Source of the DNA: CAVTWY01 sp963738575
Lineage (GTDB): Bacteria; Pseudomonadota; Gammaproteobacteria; Burkholderiales; Burkholderiaceae_C
Reading direction: 5' to 3'
NCBI GenBank assembly: GCA_963738575.1
Contig: CAVTWY010000002.1
Location: 744,001 to 808,000 of the forward strand
Length of the DNA stretch: 64,000 bases
A program made the translations under genes and the position numbers. The notes beneath the pieces were generated by a model. That model ran no database searches and was not told the DNA's origin. It was given only the letters and a program-made list of their open reading frames with translations. Shown here piece after piece: positions 9,801-16,933 of this stretch (position 1 is its first letter; each line of letters opens with the position of its first letter).

Positions 9801-10392
9801 GGATGTCGTCCACGCGTGTCAGGTTCTCACGGGTGTCTTTGATCCTGCTCTCGGTCTCCCGGCGTCGCTCTTTGTACTTGGAGACCCCCGCAGCTTCTTC
9901 CAAAAACAGCCTCAGCTCTTCTGGCTTGCTTTCAATGATTCGGCTGATGGTGCCTTGCCCAATGATGGCGTAAGCGCGAGGCCCCAGCCCGGTTCCCAGG
10001 AATACGTCTTGAACATCGCGGCGGCGAACCGGTTGGTTGTTCAGGTAGTAGCTCGACGAGCCGTCGCGTGTCAGGACGCGCCTGACGGCAATCTCGTTGA
10101 ACTGGTTCCAGGGGCCACCGGCACGCGCCGCTGTGTTGTCAAACACCAATTCAACACTGGCACGGCCCGCTGGTTTGCGCTGCCCCGAGCCATTGAAGAT
10201 GACGTCTTGCATCGACTCACCGCGCAACTCACTGGCGCGGCTCTCGCCCAGCACCCATCGCACAGCGTCCATGATGTTGGACTTGCCACAGCCGTTTGGA
10301 CCCACAACACCCACCAACTGCCCCGGCAACTGCAACGTGGTGGGTTCGGCAAATGACTTGAAGCCCGAGAGCTTGATCGAATTCAGACGCAT
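6877..10392 (-). CDS. smc: Chromosome segregation ATPase SMC
   Basis: 1171 aa, with the complete SMC architecture. The N-terminal ATPase half has FKSF and Walker A GPNGCGKSN (about residues 32-40). Two long Gln/Ala/Glu-rich coiled coils flank a central hinge (about 500-640, with GLWTKIHIEAGWETALE). The C-terminal half has the signature LLSGGEKALTAIAL and Walker B FCLLDEVDAPLDD. It organises and helps segregate the chromosome as a dimer with ScpA/ScpB, which are not encoded here. It is the first gene of the smc-zipA-ligA-def run and is divergent from queF across 205 bp. Confidence 0.97.
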   Translation of the reverse strand: MRLNSIKLSGFKSFAEPTTLQLPGQLVGVVGPNGCGKSNIMDAVRWVLGESRASELRGESMQDVIFNGSGQRKPAGRASVELVFDNTAARAGGPWNQFNEIAVRRVLTRDGSSSYYLNNQPVRRRDVQDVFLGTGLGPRAYAIIGQGTISRIIESKPEELRLFLEEAAGVSKYKERRRETESRIKDTRENLTRVDDILRELNTNLDKLETQAAVASTFRQLQGQATLKQHQLWFLKHRDAASEEASVKQALLQAQTDLDSRMAELNHVQAELEQTRQAHYAAGDSLHGAQGFLAEAALEVSRLEERIRYVVEGRQRVEQRLAELRGQDDQWAERKEQAAAEIETAVQAIMQAATLESTLSAAVDSHAAQLPTLEEALRAAQTTSNEQRGLVGQVQRDLQVLAAQRRSVEEQLQSVQARRERLQGEQKNLTTPDGSRLAELKQKSDAAAANHEALASRAQEAAAVVPELDDQRRVQLAATTAAMAAHTDIGARLSALKALQEKVQTEGKLKPWLARHGLDGLQGLWTKIHIEAGWETALESALREKLGAFEISKLETVLAFAKDAPPARLAFYTPPKGQTANTRRTLPRLSELLRLGDAGLAALLNDWLDGVYTAASLESALADRDKLVHGEVIMTRDGHAVSQFSVAYYAPDSEQSGMLARAQEIENLDRKLRAQSLMADAARAALVRCEAACTEASLRLTQLRDEATRAQTQAHEANVVWLKWAQEVEASEAQRGRVDGELSDVAQQVGALQQRLADDEVRFEALDQSLADAQTQHAELDDVAIAAEHALAQARQHWNDKQREAQEAQFQSRSLAARRDEYQRAIETSVAQVAANAQAATQLRDELGSLNDAAARAGLQSALALRLERESALAATRSQYDDLSNKLREADEQRLGFERSLEPLRTKLVKLQLEAQAAQLGGAQYLEQLQQAEVDMSALAQTVEADQVKLHGLATEVDRLNKEITALGAVNLAALDELTAARERKGFLDAQYADLSEAMATLEDAIHKIDLETRTLLGDTFRQVNEHFGHMFPTLFGGGQARLVMTGDEILDSGVQVLAQPPGKKNSTIHLLSGGEKALTAIALVFAIFQLNPAPFCLLDEVDAPLDDANTERYCKLVAQMSAGTQFLFISHNKIAMEMAKQLIGVTMQEQGVSRIVAVDMDEAVSMAEAA

Positions 10393-10597
10393 GAGCGGGC
10401 CACCACGAGCGCAAATCCCCTCCCCGAGCCGGACCAGGAGTTGACTTAACTAATTGATTATGAATGATTTTTTTGCCACAAGGCGGGCAAAAATACTGTT
10501 CTTGATGATAGCATCTACAAATCTTTGATTCTGCGTGGCCAGCACACTTTTTGCTTGCCAGCCGCATCCGGCCCATCGTCATTGAACGCATCCCATC
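10393..10597. promoter_or_regulatory. Divergent smc / queF intergenic region
   Basis: 205 bp without a gene, noticeably AT-rich from about 10440 to 10540 relative to its surroundings, as expected for back-to-back promoters. TTGACT at 10441-10446 resembles a plus-strand -35 element, but no good -10 follows at 17 bp. I cannot fix transcription starts from the sequence alone. Confidence 0.45.
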
Positions 10598-11065
10598 ATG
10601 GCACCCAAAAAGTCGTCCGCTCCAACACCATCGCGCACCGAACGTCAGCAAACTTCTGTTGAAAAGCGCAACACACCCAGCAAGCAGCTCGACGTTTTTG
10701 CCAACCCGGCCTCGCTGCGCGACTACGTTATTCGCTTTGACATCCCCGAGTTCACCTGCCTTTGCCCCTTGACCGGCCAGCCCGACTTTGCACACTTTGT
10801 CATCGAAATGGTTCCCGACAAGCTGTGCATCGAGCTCAAGAGCTTGAAGATGTACATGTGGAGTTTTCGGGATGAAGGCGCCTTTCACGAAAAAGTTACC
10901 AACAGCATTCTCGATGCCGTGGTCACAGCCATTCGCCCGCGGTATGCCCGCATTGAAGCGCACTGGAACGTTCGCGGCGGGATCGGCACCGACGTGATCG
11001 CCGAGCACCGCAAGCGCGGCTGGAAACCTTTGCCGCCTGTGGTGTTGGCCCCGCCCAGCGACTGA
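10598..11065 (+). CDS. queF: NADPH-dependent 7-cyano-7-deazaguanine reductase (preQ0 reductase)
   Basis: Converts preQ0 to preQ1 in queuosine biosynthesis; the short single-domain (YkvM-like) type, 155 aa. Catalytic motif FTCLCPLTGQPDF includes the nucleophilic Cys56 and the Asp63 proton donor. The QueF family motif is present as ELKSLKMYMWSFRDEGAFHE. The first ~30 residues are a Ser/Thr/Lys-rich extension not needed for the fold. The start at 10598 is the only sensible ATG before the conserved region. No preQ1 riboswitch was recognised upstream. Confidence 0.95.
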   Translation: MAPKKSSAPTPSRTERQQTSVEKRNTPSKQLDVFANPASLRDYVIRFDIPEFTCLCPLTGQPDFAHFVIEMVPDKLCIELKSLKMYMWSFRDEGAFHEKVTNSILDAVVTAIRPRYARIEAHWNVRGGIGTDVIAEHRKRGWKPLPPVVLAPPSD

Positions 11066-11098
11066 CAGCGCCTTCGCATCGCGTTGTTGGCCTCAGAT

Positions 11099-11542
11099 AT
11101 GCACACCTCACCTTCCCCGCCTTTGGTGGTGCGGCCGCCTCACCAAAAATTCGCCGTCGACGTACGCCTGAGCCTCATCGATGGCCATGGGGTCTTTGCA
11201 GCCGAGCCCGTTGCTTCGCGTTTGAAGATTGGCGAGATTCGCGGCGAAGCCATCAGCATTCAAGAGGCACGCATCCGTGCCACGCGTCACGAGCGCATCA
11301 TGATGGTCGAGATTTCAGCGCGCAGGGCCATCGACTTTACGCGCTCCACCGACCCCATGCGCTTTACCAACCACAGTTGCCGCCCCAACGCACGCCTGTC
11401 CATCCGGGCGGGCCGCGTCGAGTTCTACGCATTGCGGGCCATCAGCGTCGACGAAGAGGTCACAGTCGATTACGGCCCGACGCATCACGAAGGCAAACTC
11501 GCGTGCCGCTGCCAGGCTCAGGGGTGCCGCGGCGCCCTTTGA
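11099..11542 (+). CDS. Small SET-domain protein, putative lysine methyltransferase
   Basis: A stand-alone SET domain, 147 aa from ATG 11099 (TTG codons at 11084 and 11087 are in frame but less likely). Diagnostic segments: SLIDGHGVFAAEPV (SET-N), FTNHSCRPNA (the NHSC S-adenosylmethionine-binding motif), YALRAISVDEEVTVDYG (SET-C with the conserved Tyr) and a post-SET-like CRCQAQGCRG with three Cys. Such proteins transfer a methyl group from S-adenosylmethionine to lysine; the bacterial substrate is unknown. It lies 33 bp after queF and 57 bp before dapC, all on the same strand. Confidence 0.82.
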   Translation: MHTSPSPPLVVRPPHQKFAVDVRLSLIDGHGVFAAEPVASRLKIGEIRGEAISIQEARIRATRHERIMMVEISARRAIDFTRSTDPMRFTNHSCRPNARLSIRAGRVEFYALRAISVDEEVTVDYGPTHHEGKLACRCQAQGCRGAL

Positions 11543-11599
11543 CAGGCTGGGCCGACGGCCCGCGCGTGTCGCGGTGCGCAAGCCGTCGATAATCGACGC

Positions 11600-12829
11600 A
11601 TGAACCCGTTGCTGAACCGCCTCAACCCCTACCCGTTCGAGCGCTGGGCCGCGCTGACGAAAGGCATTCAGCCGCCATCGGCGCACAAGCCCATCAGCCT
11701 GGGCATTGGTGAGCCCAAACATGCAACGCCGCAGTTGATCAAAGATGCTTTGACTCGTCACTTGGACGGTTTGGCGGTCTACCCTGCAACGGCCGGTTTG
11801 CCAGCCCTGCGCGAAGCCATGGTGGCATGGGCAAATCGCCGCTATGGCGTCGCACTGAACCCTGCCACGCAAGTGCTGCCCGTCAATGGCTCGCGAGAAG
11901 CATTGTTTGCCTTGGCGCAAACGGTGGTGGACACGTCCAAGCCCGACCCGATCGTCGTGTGCCCCAACCCCTTCTACCAAATCTATGAAGGTGCCGCGCT
12001 TCTCGCAGGTGCGCGGGTTGCCTATGCCAACAGCGACCCAGCGCTCAACTTTGCGCCGCGCTGGGATGCCATCGACGCCAACACTTGGGCGTCGACCCAA
12101 CTGGTGTATGTCTGCTCGCCAGGCAACCCCACGGGCGCGGTGATGAACATCGACGGCTGGCGATCTCTGTTTGCCCTGAGTGATCGGCATGGTTTTGTGA
12201 TTGCGAGCGACGAGTGCTACTCGGAGATTTACTTCGGTCACGAGCCACCCCTGGGCGCTCTTCAAGCTGCGAAGGCGCTGGGCCGTGACACCTTCGAGCG
12301 GCTGATCGTGCTGACCAGCCTTTCCAAGCGCTCAAACGTACCTGGCCTTCGATCGGGCTTCGTGGCGGGTGACGCCGCCGTCATCAAGTCGTTCTTGCTG
12401 TATCGAACCTACCACGGCAGTGCCATGGACCCCGCCGTGCAACACGCCAGCATCGCCGCATGGAGCGACGAAGACCACGTGGTGGCCAACCGCGCGCTTT
12501 ACCGCGAAAAGTTTGCCCGTGTGACCCCTCTGCTGGCCAACGCCTTGGACGTGGCCTTGCCCGATGCCGGCTTTTACCTGTGGGCGCAAGTGTCGCCGAC
12601 GGTCCACGAAAGCAACACCACGTCAACGACAAGTGACATTGCCTTCGCCCTGGGCCTGTTGGCTCAATACAATGTCACTGTTCTTCCCGGCAGCTTGTTG
12701 GCCCGCGACGCCCATGGCATCAACCCGGGCAATGGTCGCATTCGCATGGCGCTCGTCGCCGGCGTCGACGAGTGCGTGGAAGCTGCCGAACGCATTGTTG
12801 CTTACTCCCAATCCCTTCAACGCCCATGA
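11600..12829 (+). CDS. dapC: Succinyldiaminopimelate transaminase
   Basis: PLP-dependent fold-type I aminotransferase, 409 aa, making N-succinyl-LL-diaminopimelate in lysine and peptidoglycan precursor synthesis. Visible landmarks: LGIGEPKHATP near the N-terminus, NGSREALFALAQ, SPGNPTGAVM (Asn contacting PLP), SDECYSEIYF and the Schiff-base lysine in SLSKRSNVPGLRSGF. The dapC name, rather than a generic aspartate-family aminotransferase, comes from the directly coupled dapD (ATGA overlap at 12826-12829) and dapE two genes on. Confidence 0.93.
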   Translation: MNPLLNRLNPYPFERWAALTKGIQPPSAHKPISLGIGEPKHATPQLIKDALTRHLDGLAVYPATAGLPALREAMVAWANRRYGVALNPATQVLPVNGSREALFALAQTVVDTSKPDPIVVCPNPFYQIYEGAALLAGARVAYANSDPALNFAPRWDAIDANTWASTQLVYVCSPGNPTGAVMNIDGWRSLFALSDRHGFVIASDECYSEIYFGHEPPLGALQAAKALGRDTFERLIVLTSLSKRSNVPGLRSGFVAGDAAVIKSFLLYRTYHGSAMDPAVQHASIAAWSDEDHVVANRALYREKFARVTPLLANALDVALPDAGFYLWAQVSPTVHESNTTSTTSDIAFALGLLAQYNVTVLPGSLLARDAHGINPGNGRIRMALVAGVDECVEAAERIVAYSQSLQRP

Positions 12830-13653
12830 ACCAACCCTCACTTGAATCCCTCATCGACCTTGCCTGGGAGGGACGCGCTTCGCTCTCGCCCACCAGCGCC
12901 GATCCCAAAATTCGAAGCGCGGTCGATACCGTAATCGCCGACTTGAACAAAGGCCGCATCCGCGTGGCCGAGCGCCAGGGTGTCGGCCAGTGGAAGGTCA
13001 ACCAGTGGGTCAAAAAGGCTGTGCTTCTGTCGTTTCGCCTGAACGACAACCAAACCGTCCGAGCCGGTGACTTGGGCTTCTTTGACAAGGTGCAGACCAA
13101 GTTTGCGCACTTGGACGAAGCCGCCATGCGTGCCACTGGCGTGCGCGTCGTGCCCCCCGCCGTGGCACGACGCGGCAGCTTCATTGGCAAGAACGTGGTG
13201 CTCATGCCGTCCTACGTCAACATTGGCGCCTACGTGGACGAAGGCACGATGGTGGACACCTGGGCCACCGTGGGCTCTTGCGCGCAAATCGGCAAAAACG
13301 TTCACCTCTCGGGCGGCGTGGGCATCGGCGGCGTGCTTGAGCCACTGCAGGCCAACCCCACCATCATTGAGGACAATTGCTTTGTAGGTGCCCGCAGCGA
13401 GGTGGTCGAGGGCGTGATCGTTGAAGAAAACTCCGTCATCTCGATGGGTGTGTACATCAGCCAAAGCACCAAAATTTACAACCGCATGACCAAAGAAGTG
13501 ACGTACGGCCGCATCCCTGCGGGTTCTGTGGTGGTCAGCGGCTCGTTGCCTGCCGCCGATGGCAGCCACAGCTTGTATTGCGCCGTCATCGTCAAACAAG
13601 TCACCGCAGAAACGCGCGCCAAAACCAGCATCAATGAGTTGCTGCGTGCCTAA
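12826..13653 (+). CDS. dapD: 2,3,4,5-tetrahydropyridine-2,6-dicarboxylate N-succinyltransferase
   Basis: 275 aa from ATG 12826, which overlaps the dapC stop; longer upstream starts are excluded because they run inside dapC. The N-terminal helical domain is followed by a left-handed beta helix of hexapeptide repeats (about 120-225: GSFIGKNVVLMPSYVNIGAY, TWATVGSCAQIGKNVHLS, VGIGGVLEPLQ). It succinylates tetrahydrodipicolinate using succinyl-CoA, the step before DapC. Length and order of segments match E. coli DapD. Confidence 0.96.
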   Translation: MNQPSLESLIDLAWEGRASLSPTSADPKIRSAVDTVIADLNKGRIRVAERQGVGQWKVNQWVKKAVLLSFRLNDNQTVRAGDLGFFDKVQTKFAHLDEAAMRATGVRVVPPAVARRGSFIGKNVVLMPSYVNIGAYVDEGTMVDTWATVGSCAQIGKNVHLSGGVGIGGVLEPLQANPTIIEDNCFVGARSEVVEGVIVEENSVISMGVYISQSTKIYNRMTKEVTYGRIPAGSVVVSGSLPAADGSHSLYCAVIVKQVTAETRAKTSINELLRA

Positions 13654-13671
13654 CCTCAAGGGAAACATGCC

Positions 13672-14895
13672 ATGAGCGGTGGAAACATGGAGCGCGTGCT
13701 GCGCATGATGTCCGAGAAAAACGCCTCTGACGTTTACCTCTCGGCCAACACGCCGATCTTGATCAAGATCAACGGCCAAATTCTGCAGCTCTCAGACCAA
13801 CCCTTGAAGCACACGCAGCCAAGGCAGTTGTTGGCCGAGCTTCTAACCCCGCAGCAGCTTGAAGACTTGGACGACACCGGTGAGCTCAACGTGGGCATCG
13901 GCATCTCTCAAGTGGGCAGCTACCGGCTGTCGGCGTTCAGGCAGCGAGGCTCCATCGCGGCCGTGTTTCGTTGCATTCCCTACGAAATCCCGGATCTTGA
14001 TTCGCTCAATGTGCCGCCACTTTTGTCGGAGCTCATTGTTGAAAAGCGTGGACTCATCTTGATGGTGGGCGCCACGGGCACCGGTAAAAGCACCACCATT
14101 GCTGCCATGCTCGAGAAGCGCAACCAAACGATGGCGGGACACATCCTGACCATTGAAGACCCGATCGAGTTCTTGTTCTCCAATAAAAAGTCAGTCGTCA
14201 ACCAGCGCGAGGTGGGCCGCGACACGGCCAGCCTTCAGATCGCGCTCAAGAACGCACTGCGGCAAGCACCCGACTGCATCTTGATTGGCGAGATCCGAGA
14301 CCGCGAAACCATGACCTCGGCAATTTCGTATTCACTGTCGGGTCACCTGGTCGTCGCCACCCTGCACGCCAACAACAGCTACCACGCGTTGGGTCGCATC
14401 TTGTCGTTCTACGCACCAGAAGCGCGCCCTGCTTTGCTGTCCGACTTGGCCTCAGGGCTGAGGGCCATCGTGTCCCAGCGCTTGGTGCGCACCACAGGTG
14501 CCGCCGGTCGGGTCCCGGCTGTTGAGATCATGCTCAACACCAAGTTTGTGTCCGAGCTGATTGAGCGCGGTGAAGTAGGCCAAATCAAAGAGGCCATGGA
14601 AAAGTCGCTGGCACAGGGCTCTCAAACCTTTGAAGACGACATTGCACGCCTCATCAACGAAGGTCGCATCACGCGCGATGAGGGCGTTGCCTTTGCCGAT
14701 TCGCCCACCAACTTGCTTTGGAAAATGGACAACAACAGCAGTGGCTCAGGCGGCAGCAAGTCCAAGCAGGCAGCCAGCGCAGCCGCAGCAGCGGCGGCAC
14801 CCGAACTTGACGTGGCGTCTTTCACCGAGATCACGCTCGACGTCAAACCCGACGAGCCCAAGCCATTGTTTGCGCGAACGCCAGCCAAGGTCTAG
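13672..14895 (+). CDS. pilU: PilT/PilU-family type IV pilus retraction ATPase
   Basis: A 407-aa cytoplasmic secretion-type ATPase. The N-terminal PAS-like domain starts MERVLRMMSEKNASDVYLS; Walker A is GATGTGKSTTIA, the Asp box is FLFSNKKSV with nearby EDPIE, Walker B is CILIGEIRDRETM, and a His box follows (GHLVVATLHANNSYHALGR). After residue ~350 comes a Ser/Ala-rich low-complexity tail (SGSGGSKSKQAASAAAAAAA). Length and tail fit PilU better than PilT. It sits 18 bp after dapD and 2 bp before dapE, with no other pilus gene in the window, so its regulation is tied to lysine genes. Confidence 0.85.
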   Translation: MSGGNMERVLRMMSEKNASDVYLSANTPILIKINGQILQLSDQPLKHTQPRQLLAELLTPQQLEDLDDTGELNVGIGISQVGSYRLSAFRQRGSIAAVFRCIPYEIPDLDSLNVPPLLSELIVEKRGLILMVGATGTGKSTTIAAMLEKRNQTMAGHILTIEDPIEFLFSNKKSVVNQREVGRDTASLQIALKNALRQAPDCILIGEIRDRETMTSAISYSLSGHLVVATLHANNSYHALGRILSFYAPEARPALLSDLASGLRAIVSQRLVRTTGAAGRVPAVEIMLNTKFVSELIERGEVGQIKEAMEKSLAQGSQTFEDDIARLINEGRITRDEGVAFADSPTNLLWKMDNNSSGSGGSKSKQAASAAAAAAAPELDVASFTEITLDVKPDEPKPLFARTPAKV

Positions 14896-14897
14896 GG

Positions 14898-16046
14898 ATG
14901 GACTCAGCGGCCCTGCAGCTTACAGAAGCACTGATCGCAAAACGTTCTGTCACGCCCCATGACGCCGGTTGCCAGGACTTGATCGCGGCGCGACTGCAAG
15001 CCCACGGCTTCGTGTTGCATTCGCTGCCCTTTGGCCCCGACGAGGGGCGCGTGGACAACCTCTATGCGTTTCATCGTGGGAACCTACCCGGCCCCACGAT
15101 GGTGTTTGCTGGCCACACCGACGTGGTGCCTACCGGGCCCGTCGAGCGCTGGACCAGCGACCCGTTCATCCCCACCCATCGCGACGGCCATTTGTACGGC
15201 CGCGGCGCGGCTGACATGAAGGCTTCGGTGGCGTCGATGGTGGTGGCTGCCGAAATGTTCGTCAAACAAAACGCGCACCACAAAGGCACGGTGGCTTTGC
15301 TGCTCACCAGCGACGAGGAAGGTCCGGCTGTGGACGGCACCGTGCGTGTGGTGGCGTGGCTTCGTGCGCAAGGCCTGGCGCCTGACATGTGCATCGTGGG
15401 CGAACCGACGTCGGTCAACACCTTGGGCGACACCGTCAAAAACGGGCGTCGCGGCTCATTGACTGGCAAGCTCGTGGTCAAGGGCGTGCAAGGCCATGTG
15501 GCCTACCCGCAGCTGGCACGAAACCCGATTCATCAAGCCGCACCGGCGCTGGCGGCGCTTGCCGCCACGTCGTGGGATGCCGGCAATGGGCACTTCCCCC
15601 CCACCACGTTTCAAGTTTCAAACATCCACGCGGGCACCGGGGTGGGCAACGTCATTCCGGGCGAACTGACCGTGGACTTCAACTTTCGCTTCAGCACCGA
15701 GTCCACCCCAGAGAGCCTCAAGGCGCGGGTGCAAGCCCTGCTTGACGAACAACAGCTTGAGTACACACTGACGTGGTTGCTGGGTGGCGAGCCCTTCTTG
15801 ACGCCGCCGGGCTCGCTGAGCCTGGCCTTGTCCAAAGCCATTCATGACGAGTGCGGCGTCGTGCCAGAACTTTCGACCACGGGCGGCACCTCCGACGGCC
15901 GCTTCCTGGCCAAGATCTGCCCCCAAGTGCTCGAGTTCGGGCCCATCAACGCCACCATTCACAAGGTGGACGAACACGTCAATGGGCGTGACGTGGCAAA
16001 GCTGGCCTCCATCTACCGCCGCGTGCTCGAAACCGTACTTTTGTGA
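14898..16046 (+). CDS. dapE: Succinyl-diaminopimelate desuccinylase
   Basis: M20-family dinuclear zinc hydrolase, 382 aa, releasing LL-diaminopimelate from its N-succinyl derivative. Metal-ligand motifs: VFAGHTDVVPTG, GRGAADMKASVASM and TSDEEGPAVDGT (catalytic Glu-Glu pair); the closing ligand segment is FGPINATIHKVDEHV. The DapE dimerisation domain lies at about 180-290. The ATG is 2 bp after the pilU-like stop, and its stop overlaps the GTG start of prmB, so these genes are one transcript. Confidence 0.96.
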   Translation: MDSAALQLTEALIAKRSVTPHDAGCQDLIAARLQAHGFVLHSLPFGPDEGRVDNLYAFHRGNLPGPTMVFAGHTDVVPTGPVERWTSDPFIPTHRDGHLYGRGAADMKASVASMVVAAEMFVKQNAHHKGTVALLLTSDEEGPAVDGTVRVVAWLRAQGLAPDMCIVGEPTSVNTLGDTVKNGRRGSLTGKLVVKGVQGHVAYPQLARNPIHQAAPALAALAATSWDAGNGHFPPTTFQVSNIHAGTGVGNVIPGELTVDFNFRFSTESTPESLKARVQALLDEQQLEYTLTWLLGGEPFLTPPGSLSLALSKAIHDECGVVPELSTTGGTSDGRFLAKICPQVLEFGPINATIHKVDEHVNGRDVAKLASIYRRVLETVLL

Positions 16047-16933
16047 CGTTGATCGAAGCTGTGCAAAGCGCCCAGGCGCGCTTGGAAGCCGCCCAAGTGG
16101 CCTTTGGCCATGGCACCACCAATGCTTGGGATGAAGCGGCGTGGCTGGTCTTGTGGCGCCTCAATCTGCCGCTGGACGCCCTCGATCAAAACGCGCAGCT
16201 GGATCTCACACAGGCGCAACAACAAGCCATCGATCAACTGGTGCAGCGGCGCATCGCCACGCGCAAGCCTGCGGCCTACCTCACCGGTGAAGCGTGGTTG
16301 CATGGGGTGCCGTTTGATGTCGACGAGCGTGTGATCGTTCCGCGCTCGTTGATTGCCGAGCCGTTGCTCGACGGCACCCTGGACGCTTGGGTGCAACCCG
16401 GCCCATTGCAAGTGCTCGACCTTTGCACGGGCACCGGAAGCCTTGCGATTCTTGCGGCGATGGCCTGGCCCGAAGCGACGGTGGACGCGGCGGACATCAG
16501 TGCGCCGGCGTTGGCCGTGGCACAAAAGAATCTGTTGCGTCACGGCATGTCGGAACGCATCAAGCTGATCGAAAGCGACGGCCTCATGGCCCTTGGTGCA
16601 CGCGCATACGATGTCATACTTTGCAATCCACCGTACGTCAATACTGCCTCGATGGCGTCCCTGCCAGCGGAGTTTCTGGCCGAGCCAGCCTTGGCACTTG
16701 CCGGCGGACTTGATGGCATGGACTTTGTGCGCAACCTCATTGAGCAAGCCGCCACGTACCTCAAACCGCGCGGTGTGTTGGTGCTTGAAGTGGGTCATGA
16801 ACACGAACACTTCGAGCGCGCCTTTGGGGATCTGGACCCGATCTGGCTTGAGACGAGCGGTGGCGACACCAGCGTGCTGCTGTGCACACGCGAAGACCTT
16901 TTGATTTTTGAAACGCCCCGCAACGCCCCATGA
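16043..16933 (+). CDS. prmB: Ribosomal protein L3 N5-glutamine methyltransferase
   Basis: S-adenosylmethionine-dependent methyltransferase, 296 aa, of the HemK/PrmB family. It carries the SAM-binding motif VLDLCTGTGSLAI and the family motif NPPYVN, which binds the glutamine side chain to be methylated. PrmB rather than PrmC is chosen because the NPPYVN context (STASMASLPAEF-like, with FLAEPALALAGG) and the position after dapE match betaproteobacterial PrmB. The start is GTG at 16043, overlapping the dapE TGA; the next gene's ATG overlaps the prmB stop. Confidence 0.9.
   Translation: MTLIEAVQSAQARLEAAQVAFGHGTTNAWDEAAWLVLWRLNLPLDALDQNAQLDLTQAQQQAIDQLVQRRIATRKPAAYLTGEAWLHGVPFDVDERVIVPRSLIAEPLLDGTLDAWVQPGPLQVLDLCTGTGSLAILAAMAWPEATVDAADISAPALAVAQKNLLRHGMSERIKLIESDGLMALGARAYDVILCNPPYVNTASMASLPAEFLAEPALALAGGLDGMDFVRNLIEQAATYLKPRGVLVLEVGHEHEHFERAFGDLDPIWLETSGGDTSVLLCTREDLLIFETPRNAP

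Noticed and set aside
10393..10597. preQ1 riboswitch upstream of queF
   Set aside because: No preQ1 aptamer-like pseudoknot with the A-rich tail can be found in the AT-rich spacer.
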